Shown piece after piece: positions 24,872 through 32,573 of a stretch of 64,000 nt of DNA (position 1 is the first letter of the stretch; the number at the start of each line of letters is the position of its first letter). The notes under the pieces are model-generated. The model had not been told where the DNA came from. It saw only the letters and a program-made list of their open reading frames with translations, and made no database searches. Made by a program: the position numbers and the translations under genes. Origin of the DNA: Pseudorhodoplanes sp049324435 (GTDB lineage Bacteria > Pseudomonadota > Alphaproteobacteria > Rhizobiales > Xanthobacteraceae); assembly GCA_049324435.1 (NCBI GenBank), contig JBMOOQ010000016.1, positions 16,153 to 80,152 on the forward strand, written 5' to 3'.

Positions 24872-24957
24872 GTCCGTTGTCCGCGCAAGCGGGGAGCCAG
24901 ACTTTCGCCGGGTCCCCCTGGGATTCCGCCTGCGCGGGGACGAGCGGCAACACTGAT
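24872..24957. repeat. REP-like intergenic repeat between metE-like genes B and C
   Basis: An imperfect inverted repeat whose left arm contains TCCGCGCAAGCGGGGAGCC and whose right arm contains CCGCCTGCGCGGGGACGA. It resembles the element at 54980-55052 and, in part, that at 26092-26178. Similar elements are common between genes in this bacterial group. Confidence 0.55.
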
Positions 24958-24974
24958 AGGGGCAGAAGCATCAC

Positions 24975-26084
24975 ATGACAAAAGATACCAAACCACCCTT
25001 CCGCGCCGATCAGGTCGGCAGCCTTTTGCGTCCGCAGGCGATCCACGACGCGCGCGCGAAGCGCGCCAAGGGTGAAATAAGCGCCGAACAATTGAAGGAC
25101 ATCGAGGATCGCGAAATTGAGCGCGTGATCAAGAAGCAGGAAGAGGTCGGGTTGAAGTCGATCACCGACGGCGAATTCCGCAGGTCATGGTGGCATCTCG
25201 ACTTTCTCTGGGGTCTTGGCGGAATCGAGAAATACGTGATGGACGAAGGCGTGCAGTTCACCGGCATGAAGGTGCGGCCCGAATATGCGCGCGTGAGCAG
25301 CAAGCTCGGCTATCGCGGCCATCCGATGATCGAGCACTTCAAGTTCCTGAAGGCGCATACCCGCCAAACACCGAAAATGACCATTCCCTCGCCGTCGGCG
25401 CTCTATGGCCGGACCGGCCGTGCGTCTGTGACCGAGCAGGCCTATCCCTCGCTCGACGTGTTCTTCAAGGAGCTTGGCGAAACCTACAGTAAGGCGGTGA
25501 GGGGCTTCGCCGATGCCGGCTGCCGCTATCTGCAGCTCGACGAGGTATTCATCGCGATGCTCTGCGATCCGCAATACCGCGAGAAGCAGATCAAGGCCGG
25601 CGACGATCCGGTCAAACTGACCAATACCTATGGCGATCTCATTAACGCTGCGATGTCGGACATTCCGTCCGACATGACCATCACCATGCATCTGTGCCGC
25701 GGCAATTACCGTTCCACTTTCCAGGGTGAGGGCGGCTACGAGCCCGTCGCCGATGTGCTGTTCAATCGGATCAAGGTGCACGGCTATTTCATGGAATACG
25801 ATACCGAGCGCGCCGGATCGTTTGAACCGCTGCGGTTCGTGCCAAAGGACCGCCGCGTGGTGCTCGGCCTTGTCACCACCAAGACGGGGGCGCTTGAAAA
25901 CAAGGATGACATCAAGCGCCGGATCGACGAGGCGACGAAGTATGTCAGCCTCGATCAGCTCTGTCTGTCGCCGCAATGCGGATTTGCCTCGACCGAAGAG
26001 GGCAACGTGCTGACAGAGGAGCAGCAATGGGCAAAGCTGCGGCTGATTGTGGAGATCGCCGACGAGGTTTGGGGGAGCAGATGA
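24975..26084 (+). CDS. MetE-like single-domain protein C
   Basis: A 369-residue close paralogue of copies A and D (same PPFRADQVGSLLRP start, same DGEFRRSWWHLDFL and CLSPQCGFASTEEGN regions). Zinc ligands are H239 and C241 in MHLCRGN, E274 in YFMEYD and C335 in PQCGF. The differences from A are concentrated in the substrate-facing segment after residue 78 and in LDEVFIAML, where A has FDDTVWAYL. This suggests divergence of substrate rather than redundancy. It lies between two REP-like repeats. Confidence 0.8.
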   Translation: MTKDTKPPFRADQVGSLLRPQAIHDARAKRAKGEISAEQLKDIEDREIERVIKKQEEVGLKSITDGEFRRSWWHLDFLWGLGGIEKYVMDEGVQFTGMKVRPEYARVSSKLGYRGHPMIEHFKFLKAHTRQTPKMTIPSPSALYGRTGRASVTEQAYPSLDVFFKELGETYSKAVRGFADAGCRYLQLDEVFIAMLCDPQYREKQIKAGDDPVKLTNTYGDLINAAMSDIPSDMTITMHLCRGNYRSTFQGEGGYEPVADVLFNRIKVHGYFMEYDTERAGSFEPLRFVPKDRRVVLGLVTTKTGALENKDDIKRRIDEATKYVSLDQLCLSPQCGFASTEEGNVLTEEQQWAKLRLIVEIADEVWGSR

Positions 26085-26091
26085 CGCCGCT

Positions 26092-26178
26092 GATCGCCAC
26101 GAAGGCGGGTACCCAGCGCAGAGCATGCCGCGACGAGAGACTTTATGAATTCCCGTTGTCGCGGGAATGAGCGGACAA
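26092..26178. repeat. REP-like intergenic repeat between metE-like genes C and D
   Basis: Contains CACGAAGGCGGGTACCCAG on the left and TTCCCGTTGTCGCGGGAATG on the right. The right half pairs as CCCG/CGGG and matches the right half of the repeat at 54980-55052 with few changes. Confidence 0.5.
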
Positions 26179-26195
26179 CATAGAGAGACTTGAAA

Positions 26196-27308
26196 ATGAC
26201 TAATAACACGGCACCCTTCCGCGCCGATCATGTCGGCTCGATCCTGCGCACCGCGCCATTGAAGGAAGCGCGCGCAAAGCGCGAGAAGGGCGAGATCGAC
26301 GCGGCCGCGCTGAAGGCGGTCGAGGATCAGGAGATCAGAAAGATCATCAAGAAGCAGCAAGAGGTGGGGCTGAAGCTTGCCACCGATGGCGAATTCCGCC
26401 GCTCCTGGTGGCAATTCGATTTCTTCAAGCTGCTGGACGGCGCCGAATTGGTGAAGACGGAGCACGGCATCAAGTTCGCCGGCGTCGAGACGCGGCCGGA
26501 AGACATCGCGGTGACCGGCAAAATCGGCTATTCCGGCGCGCCAATGATCGACCATTTCGAGTTCCTGAGGGCAAACTGCGCGCCCGGGATCACGCCGAAG
26601 ATGACGCTGCCGTCGCCGACCGTGCTGCAATATCGCGTTGGGCCGAAACCGGTGCAGGACGGCATCTACAAATCAACCGAAGAACTCCTCCACGATCTCG
26701 GCCTCGCCTATCGCAAGGCGATCAAGGCCTTCGGCGATGCCGGTTGCCGCTATCTGCAACTCGACGATACGTCCTACGCGCATCTGTGCGACAAGGACCG
26801 TCGTGCGGCCTTGCAGGGACGCGGCGAGGATCCGGTATGGCTCGCCAATGCCTGGGCCGACATGATTAACTCCGCGCTCAAGGACAAGCCGGCCGGCATG
26901 GTGACGGCGATGCATCTGTGCCGCGGCAATTTCCGCTCGACTTTCGTGTCGTCCGGCGGCTACGAGCCGGTGGCCGACGTCTTGTTCAACAGGATCGGCA
27001 TCGACGGCTATTTCCTGGAATACGATTCGGACCGTGCCGGAGGCTTCGAGCCGTTGCGGTTCCTGCCCAAAGGCAAGAAGCGCGTGGTGCTCGGTCTCGT
27101 CACCTCGAAATTCGGTACGCTGGAGGACAAAGGCGTGCTCAAGAAGCGGATCGAGGAGGCCACGAAATTCGTGCCGCTCGACCAGCTCTGCATTTCGCCG
27201 CAATGCGGCTTCGCCTCGACCGAGGAGGGCAATGTGCTGGCCGAGGACGAACAATGGGCGAAGCTGCGGCTCTGCGTCGAAGTCGCCGAAGAGGTATGGG
27301 GGAAGTAG
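26196..27308 (+). CDS. MetE-like single-domain protein D
   Basis: A 370-residue close paralogue of A and C. The ATG at 26196 was preferred to the in-frame TTG at 26190 because GAGAG lies at a suitable distance and it gives the same start as its paralogues. It has APFRADHVGSILRT, DGEFRRSWWQFDFF, the zinc motif MHLCRGNFRS (H240, C242 counted from this start), YFLEYDSD and CISPQCGFASTEEGN. LDDTSYAHLC is the equivalent of the variable LDEVFIAML stretch in copy C. The gene ends 4 bases before the stop of the convergent cyclase-family gene. Confidence 0.8.
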   Translation: MTNNTAPFRADHVGSILRTAPLKEARAKREKGEIDAAALKAVEDQEIRKIIKKQQEVGLKLATDGEFRRSWWQFDFFKLLDGAELVKTEHGIKFAGVETRPEDIAVTGKIGYSGAPMIDHFEFLRANCAPGITPKMTLPSPTVLQYRVGPKPVQDGIYKSTEELLHDLGLAYRKAIKAFGDAGCRYLQLDDTSYAHLCDKDRRAALQGRGEDPVWLANAWADMINSALKDKPAGMVTAMHLCRGNFRSTFVSSGGYEPVADVLFNRIGIDGYFLEYDSDRAGGFEPLRFLPKGKKRVVLGLVTSKFGTLEDKGVLKKRIEEATKFVPLDQLCISPQCGFASTEEGNVLAEDEQWAKLRLCVEVAEEVWGK

Positions 27309-27312
27309 GGCC

Positions 27313-28101
27313 TCACTCGTCCAGGATCGCAACGGCGCGGGTCCAGCCGGCCGAGCCGCCTTTCACCTTGACCGGAAAGCACGACACGATGAAGCCGTTC
27401 GCCGGCAGACTTTCGAGATTGTGCAGCTTCTCGAGATGGCAATAGCCAATGTCGCGACCGGCCTTGTGGCCTTCCCAGATAATCGAGGCGTCACGGTCCT
27501 GCGCGTAGCGCTTCGCCGTGAACGAGAATGGTGCGTCCCAGCTCCAGCCGTCGGTGCCGGTGACGCGCACGCCGCGCTCGGTGAGATAGAGCGTGGCGTC
27601 GCGGCCCATGCCGCAGCCTGAATCGACATAGTCGTCCTGGCCGTATTTGGCGCCGGCCGCGGTATTCACCAGAACGATGTCGAGCGGCTTCAGGGTGTGG
27701 CCGATGCGCTTGAGCTCTGCCTCCACATCTTGCGCGGTGACGACATAGCCGGACGGAAAGTGCCGGAAGTCGAGCTTCACGCCCGGCTGGAAGCACCAGT
27801 CGAGCGGGATCTGGTCGATGGTTATCGACGGTCTTGGTGCGCCGAGCGCATGGTCCTGGGTCGGGTGATAGTGCCAGGGCGCATCGAGATGCGTGCCGTT
27901 ATGCGTCGTGATCTCGACCTTCTCCAGCGCCCAGCCCGCGCCGTCCGGCAGGTCGGACGCCTGCAATCCGGGAAAGAAGCCGCGGATGCGCTCGATCGTT
28001 TGGTCATGCCGCAGGTAATGGATTTTCGGCAGCGCGACCGGCGGGTCGCTGGCGACCTCGCTTTCGAGGGGAATCGAGATATCGATGATGCGTCGTGCCA
28101 T
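27313..28101 (-). CDS. Cyclase-family metal-dependent hydrolase (kynurenine formamidase-like)
   Basis: A 262-residue protein of the Pfam cyclase family. The metal-binding motif HNGTHLDAPWHYHP (residues about 66-79) is intact, and a further conserved piece, ILVNT-like DIVLVNTAAGAK, lies in the middle. Known relatives hydrolyse amide or lactone bonds, as kynurenine formamidase or isatin hydrolase do, in the cytoplasm. Length is at the long end of the family. It is convergent with the metE-like gene D and divergent from the TTT binding protein with 99 bases between. The substrate cannot be read from sequence. Confidence 0.85.
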   Translation of the reverse strand: MARRIIDISIPLESEVASDPPVALPKIHYLRHDQTIERIRGFFPGLQASDLPDGAGWALEKVEITTHNGTHLDAPWHYHPTQDHALGAPRPSITIDQIPLDWCFQPGVKLDFRHFPSGYVVTAQDVEAELKRIGHTLKPLDIVLVNTAAGAKYGQDDYVDSGCGMGRDATLYLTERGVRVTGTDGWSWDAPFSFTAKRYAQDRDASIIWEGHKAGRDIGYCHLEKLHNLESLPANGFIVSCFPVKVKGGSAGWTRAVAILDE

Positions 28102-28200
28102 GGCCGATCCTGACGGTTACGGCCTTGCAAACCATGAGCTGAGAAGGGATACAAGTACAGAAGCGGACGCCATGCGTCCGGCATGCACGGGAGGATCGCA

Positions 28201-29148
28201 ATGGTCAGGGCGGTATTGTCCGCGGCAGCGGCGCTTCTGGTAATGATCGGAACGGTTTCCGCTCAGAAATATCCGTCCCGGACTGTCGAGGTGATCATTC
28301 CATTCGCCGCGGGCGGCGGTGTGGATTTGATCGGACGCTCGATCGCCGCTTCGCTCGCCGAGCAGTTCGGCCAGCCCGTGGTGGTCCAGAACCGCGACGG
28401 CGCCGGCGGTACGATCGGCTTTGGCGCGCTCGCATCCGCGGCACCGGACGGGTACACACTCGGATTCGGGCCGTCGACGCCGATCGCCAATGCGCCCTAT
28501 CTGGTGAAAGGCGTGCGCTACAATCCGGAATCGTTCGACTATATCTGCCAGGTGTTCGAGAATCCGTTCTCGATTGCGGTCGGCCCGAACTCCCCGTTCA
28601 AGACCGCACAGGATCTGATGGCGGCTGCCAAGGACAAGAGCCTGAATTTCGGACATGCCGGCCTCGGCTCGATTCCGCATCTGTCGGTCGAGAATTTCGC
28701 CGAAGCGATGAAGATCAAGGTCCAGCATCTGCCGTTCCGCGGCGACGCCGCCATGCTGCCGGTGCTGATCAAGGGCGACCTCGATTTCGGCGCGCCGGCG
28801 CTGTCGTCGATTCGAGGCAACGGCCAGATCCGGCCGCTGGTCGTGTTCACCGACAAGCGCGTCGCCGCCTATCCGGATGTGCCAACCGCGCGCGAGCTCG
28901 GCGTCAAGACATCGGTACCGCCCGGCCAGAACGGACTTTATGCGCCGAAGGGTCTGCCGGCGGAGGTGAAGGCGGCCCTCGAAAAGGCCTGCGCGAATGC
29001 CGTGAAGGCGGACAGCGTGCTCAAGGTGGTTGGCAACACCGGCAGCAGCATCGCCTATCTCGACGGCAAGCAGTTTCACGACCAGACCGTTGCCGATTAC
29101 GCATTCAAGGGAGAGTTGATCAAGCGGCTGGGCCTCGGCGCGAATTAG
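28201..29148 (+). CDS. Tripartite tricarboxylate transporter substrate-binding protein (Bug family)
   Basis: A 315-residue periplasmic binding protein. The Sec signal is MVRAVLSAAAALLVMIGTVS with cleavage near SAQ, and the mature start KYPSRTVEVIIPFAAGGGVD is the Bug-family signature. An upstream in-frame ATG (28183) would add six residues; the ATG at 28201 has GGGAGGA six bases before it. The membrane parts TctA and TctB are absent from the window, as is common for this expanded family. It heads a tight run with a MaoC hydratase and an acyl-CoA dehydrogenase, which suggests that its ligand is a carboxylate degraded as a CoA ester. Confidence 0.9.
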   Translation: MVRAVLSAAAALLVMIGTVSAQKYPSRTVEVIIPFAAGGGVDLIGRSIAASLAEQFGQPVVVQNRDGAGGTIGFGALASAAPDGYTLGFGPSTPIANAPYLVKGVRYNPESFDYICQVFENPFSIAVGPNSPFKTAQDLMAAAKDKSLNFGHAGLGSIPHLSVENFAEAMKIKVQHLPFRGDAAMLPVLIKGDLDFGAPALSSIRGNGQIRPLVVFTDKRVAAYPDVPTARELGVKTSVPPGQNGLYAPKGLPAEVKAALEKACANAVKADSVLKVVGNTGSSIAYLDGKQFHDQTVADYAFKGELIKRLGLGAN

Positions 29149-29173
29149 CGTCACTGCGTTCCCTGGTTCGGCC

Positions 29174-30031
29174 ATGCCGCTCGATCCCGCTCGGCTTCTG
29201 TCGCTGAAGCTGCCCGATATCGAGCAGCATTACACTGAAAAAGACGTCATGCTTTATGCGCTTGGCGTCGGCCTCGGGCATGACCCCGTGGACACCCGCG
29301 AACTCGCCTTCGTCTACGAGAAGAACCTGAAGGTGCTGCCGACCTTTCCAGCGGTGCTCGGCTTCCGGCCCTTCCTGCTGCGCGAGATCGAATCCGGCAT
29401 CAATTTCGAGATGACGGTGCACGGCGAGGAGCATCTCATCCTGCACAGGCCGCTTGCGACGTCCGGCACCATTATCGCGCGCCATCGTATCCATGATGTG
29501 ATCGACAAGGGAGCGGGGAAGGGTGCACTCCTCCTGATGGAGCGCACGATTTCCGACAACGCTACTGGCGACGCGCTCGCTACCATCCGCCAGACCGTCT
29601 TCTGCCGCGCCGATGGCGGCTTCAGCGGCACGACACGGCCGTCGCCGCCGGTCCATCCGGTCCCCAGCCGCGCGCCGGACCTCGTCTGCGACCTTAAGAC
29701 CCGGCCCGAGATGGCGCTGATTTACCGGCTGTCGGCGGATGTGAACCCGCTGCATGCCGATCCGGACGTTGCGCGCGCCGCCGGATTCCCGCGGCCGATC
29801 CTGCAGGGGCTCGGCACCTTCGGCATTGCAGGTCATGCCATCCTGCGCAGCGTTTGCGGCTATGACCCGTCGCGGATGACGTCGATGTCCGGCCGCTTTT
29901 CCGCACCGGTCTATCCCGGCGACACCATTCGTACTGAAATCTGGCGCGACGGCGAGATCGTAAGCTTTCGCGCGCGTGTGGTCGAACGCGATGCCGTTGC
30001 GATCGACAACGGACGGGCTAAGGTGACATGA
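29174..30031 (+). CDS. MaoC-like (R)-specific enoyl-CoA hydratase, double hot-dog
   Basis: A 285-residue protein with two hot-dog repeats, like hydratase 2 of the eukaryotic multifunctional enzyme. The C-terminal repeat carries the catalytic Asp/His motif in LSADVNPLHADPDVARAAGF followed by RPILQGLGTFG. The N-terminal repeat is degenerate, as usual (VLPTFPAVLGFRPFLL). It hydrates a trans-2-enoyl-CoA to the (R)-3-hydroxyacyl-CoA. It starts 25 bases after the TTT binding protein, and its stop codon overlaps the start of the acyl-CoA dehydrogenase (ATGA at 30028-30031). Confidence 0.87.
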   Translation: MPLDPARLLSLKLPDIEQHYTEKDVMLYALGVGLGHDPVDTRELAFVYEKNLKVLPTFPAVLGFRPFLLREIESGINFEMTVHGEEHLILHRPLATSGTIIARHRIHDVIDKGAGKGALLLMERTISDNATGDALATIRQTVFCRADGGFSGTTRPSPPVHPVPSRAPDLVCDLKTRPEMALIYRLSADVNPLHADPDVARAAGFPRPILQGLGTFGIAGHAILRSVCGYDPSRMTSMSGRFSAPVYPGDTIRTEIWRDGEIVSFRARVVERDAVAIDNGRAKVT

Positions 30032-31191
30032 TGCGTGACGATGACGGCGATATTGCCGCGATCCGTGAGAGCGTGCGTGCGCTGTGCGCGGATTTTCCCG
30101 GCGAGTACTGGCGTGCGCTGGATCGTGAGCGCGCCTACCCGGCGGCGTTCGTCGATGCGCTGACCAAAGCGGGTTTCCTTGCTGCGCTCATCCCCGAAGA
30201 CTATGGCGGCAGCGGATTGTCGATGCGCGCGGCCGCCGCAATCATGGAGGAGATCCAGGCGTCGGGATGCAACGGTGCAGCCTGCCATGCGCAGATGTAT
30301 ACCATGGGGACGGTCCTGCGGCATGGCAGCGATGCGCAAAAGCGTGCTTATCTTCCCGCGATCGCGCGCGGCGAACTGCGCCTGCAGGCTTTCGGCGTGA
30401 CCGAGCCGACATCCGGGACCGATACGCTGTCGCTGCGCACCACCGCGGTCCGCGACGGCGACGATTACGTGATCAATGGTCAGAAAATCTGGACTTCGCG
30501 CGCCGAATATTCCGACCTGATGCTGCTCCTTGCTCGCACAACGCCGCGCGACCAGGTGCAGAAGCGGACGGATGGACTGTCCGTGCTGCTCATCGACATG
30601 CGCGCTGTGAAAGGCCGCGGCCTCACGATCCGTCCGATCCGCACCATGATGAATCACGCCACGACCGAAGTGTTCTTCGACAATATGCGGGTGCCGGCAT
30701 CGTCGCTGATCGGCGAGGAGGGCAAGGGCTTCCGCTATATCCTGTCCGGCATGAATGCCGAGCGCATCCTGATTGCGGCCGAATGCATCGGCGATGCGAA
30801 ATGGTTCATCGCCAGGGCCTCGGCCTATGCGAAGGAGCGCTCGGTGTTTGGCCGGCCGATCGGCCAGAATCAGGGCGCGCAGTTCCCGATCGCGCGCGCC
30901 TATGCGCAGATGCGTGCCGCCGAACTGATGGTGCGCGAAGCGGCCGAGCGCTACGAAAGCGGCGCCGATGTCGGCGAGGAGGCGAATATGGCAAAGCTGC
31001 TCGCTGCCGATGCGTCATGGGCGGCGGCCGACATGTGCGTGCAAACCTTCGGCGGGTTCGGCTTTGCCGAAGAATACGATGTGGAGCGCAAATTTCGTGA
31101 GACGCGGCTCTATCAGGTGGCGCCGATCTCGACCAATCTGATCCTGTCCTATATCGCCGAGCATGTGCTCGGCCTGCCGCGTTCGTATTGA
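30028..31191 (+). CDS. Acyl-CoA dehydrogenase family protein
   Basis: A 387-residue FAD enzyme with the standard three-domain layout. Recognisable parts are IPEDYGGSGLSMRAAAAIME in the N-terminal helices, FGVTEPTSGTDTLSLRTTA as the FAD-binding beta domain, and the C-terminal CVQTFGGFGFAEEYDVERKF with RLYQVAPIST. The usual catalytic glutamate position near the end of these enzymes is not obvious (the segment reads YQVAPIST), so the substrate class is uncertain. It would form the double bond that the MaoC hydratase then hydrates. Coupled to the upstream gene by an ATGA overlap, it is followed 5 bases later by a DUF985 gene. Confidence 0.87.
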   Translation: MMRDDDGDIAAIRESVRALCADFPGEYWRALDRERAYPAAFVDALTKAGFLAALIPEDYGGSGLSMRAAAAIMEEIQASGCNGAACHAQMYTMGTVLRHGSDAQKRAYLPAIARGELRLQAFGVTEPTSGTDTLSLRTTAVRDGDDYVINGQKIWTSRAEYSDLMLLLARTTPRDQVQKRTDGLSVLLIDMRAVKGRGLTIRPIRTMMNHATTEVFFDNMRVPASSLIGEEGKGFRYILSGMNAERILIAAECIGDAKWFIARASAYAKERSVFGRPIGQNQGAQFPIARAYAQMRAAELMVREAAERYESGADVGEEANMAKLLAADASWAAADMCVQTFGGFGFAEEYDVERKFRETRLYQVAPISTNLILSYIAEHVLGLPRSY

Positions 31192-31196
31192 GGATC

Positions 31197-31631
31197 ATGT
31201 CCACAACCGCCGCCGATATTATCCGCCTGCTGGACCTTCAGCCGCATCCCGAAGGCGGGCATTACCGCGAGACGTTCCGCGACAGCCGGACCGACCACAC
31301 CGGCCGCGCGTACTCGACCGCGATCTATTTCCTGCTGGCCCGCGGCGAACGCTCGCACTGGCACCGTGTCGATGCGGTCGAGACCTGGCACTGGCATGCA
31401 GGCGCGCCGCTCAGGCTTGAGATTCACGAGCATTCACAGCGCACGACGGTGATGCTCGGACCCAACCTTGCCGCCGGGCAAAGGCCGCAGGGCATCGTGC
31501 CTATGAACGCCTGGCAGGCCGCCAAATCGCTCGGCGACTGGACGCTGGTCGGCTGTACGGTTGCGCCCGGTTTCGAATTTTCCGGATTCGAACTCGCACC
31601 GAAGGGCTGGTCGCCGGCCGGCTCTGAGTGA
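31197..31631 (+). CDS. Cupin-fold DUF985 protein
   Basis: A 144-residue small beta-barrel protein of the DUF985 cupin family. The metal-binding-like region GERSHWHRVDAVETWHWHAG and the N-terminal LDLQPHPEGGHYRETFRDS are diagnostic. Start at the ATG of 31197 with TGAGGA just before it. The family is widespread in bacteria, plants and fungi; some annotations suggest sugar or small-molecule binding, but function is unproven. It probably rides on the dehydrogenase mRNA. Confidence 0.85.
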   Translation: MSTTAADIIRLLDLQPHPEGGHYRETFRDSRTDHTGRAYSTAIYFLLARGERSHWHRVDAVETWHWHAGAPLRLEIHEHSQRTTVMLGPNLAAGQRPQGIVPMNAWQAAKSLGDWTLVGCTVAPGFEFSGFELAPKGWSPAGSE

Positions 31632-31707
31632 GTGGAGCGGCGCGGCGGATTGTCCCGGCCGGGAAAACCGTCCGGTCACACGCGCACTGCCGGATGCCAT
31701 CCTACGA

Positions 31708-32433
31708 TCACGCCATATATTGCCCGCCATTGGCGGTGAGCGTCGAGCCGGTGATGAAGCCGGAATCGTCCGAGGCGAGGAACACCACGCAGCGTGCGAT
31801 TTCCTCCGGCTCGCCGAGCCGGCCGACCGGAATGTGCGGCAAGATGCTTTTTTCCAGAACGTCTTGCGGCACCGCCTTCACCATTTCGGTAGCGATATAG
31901 CCCGGGCAGATCGCGTTCACGGTAATGCCGCTCTTGGCGCCCTCCTGCGCCAGGGCCTTGGTGAAGCCGATGTCGCCCGCCTTGGCCGCGGAATAATTCA
32001 CCTGGCCCATCTGGCCCTTCTGGCCGTTGATCGAGGAGATGTTGATAATGCGGCCGAACTTGCGCGCGCGCATGCCCTCGATGACGTGACGGGTCATGTT
32101 GAACAGCGAACCGAGATTGGTGTTGATGACGGCATTCCACTGATCGAGGGTCATCTTGTGGAACATGGTGTCGCGGGTGATGCCGGCATTGTTGACGAGC
32201 ACCTCGACCGGACCGAGATCGGCCTCGACTTGCTTGATGCCTGCGCCGCACGCCTCGAAATTCGAAACGTCCCATTTGTAGACGGGAATGCCGGTTGCGG
32301 CCTTGAACTTCTGGGCGGCTTCATCGTTGCCGCCATAATTGGCCGCGACATTGTATCCTGCCGCTTTCAGCGCCTTGCAGATCGCTTCGCCGATCCCGCG
32401 CGTCCCGCCCGTCACCAACGCCACCCGAGCCAT
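31708..32433 (-). CDS. phbB: Acetoacetyl-CoA reductase (PHB synthesis)
   Basis: A 241-residue NADPH-dependent SDR of the PhaB type that makes (R)-3-hydroxybutyryl-CoA from acetoacetyl-CoA for polyhydroxybutyrate. Motifs: VTGGTRGIGEAICKAL at the N-terminus, NNAGITRDTMFHKMTLDQW, SSINGQKGQMGQVNYSAAKAG with the Ser-Tyr-Lys triad, and CPGYIATEMV. These are close to characterised PhaB proteins and differ from FabG. It lies 140 bases downstream of phbA, with a perfect hairpin between. Confidence 0.93.
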   Translation of the reverse strand: MARVALVTGGTRGIGEAICKALKAAGYNVAANYGGNDEAAQKFKAATGIPVYKWDVSNFEACGAGIKQVEADLGPVEVLVNNAGITRDTMFHKMTLDQWNAVINTNLGSLFNMTRHVIEGMRARKFGRIINISSINGQKGQMGQVNYSAAKAGDIGFTKALAQEGAKSGITVNAICPGYIATEMVKAVPQDVLEKSILPHIPVGRLGEPEEIARCVVFLASDDSGFITGSTLTANGGQYMA

Positions 32434-32494
32434 TGCTTCCCCCGCTTTTTGTCCGGCGCTCCCAACGGCCGGAACAACTACAGTAGAGACGTAA

Positions 32495-32518
32495 ATGGCC
32501 GGGGCAAGCCCCGGCCAT
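32495..32518. repeat. Perfect hairpin between phbA and phbB
   Basis: ATGGCCGGGG (32495-32504) and its complement (32509-32518) flank the loop CAAG. No T-run follows on the minus strand. It may stabilise the phbA message or attenuate phbB; the sequence resembles short palindromes repeated between genes in related bacteria. Confidence 0.65.
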
Positions 32519-32573
32519 GACGCAAATCAACGCGGTGGCGCAGCCGCAGCGGCCGCGCGTCGCCGGAGAGCGG

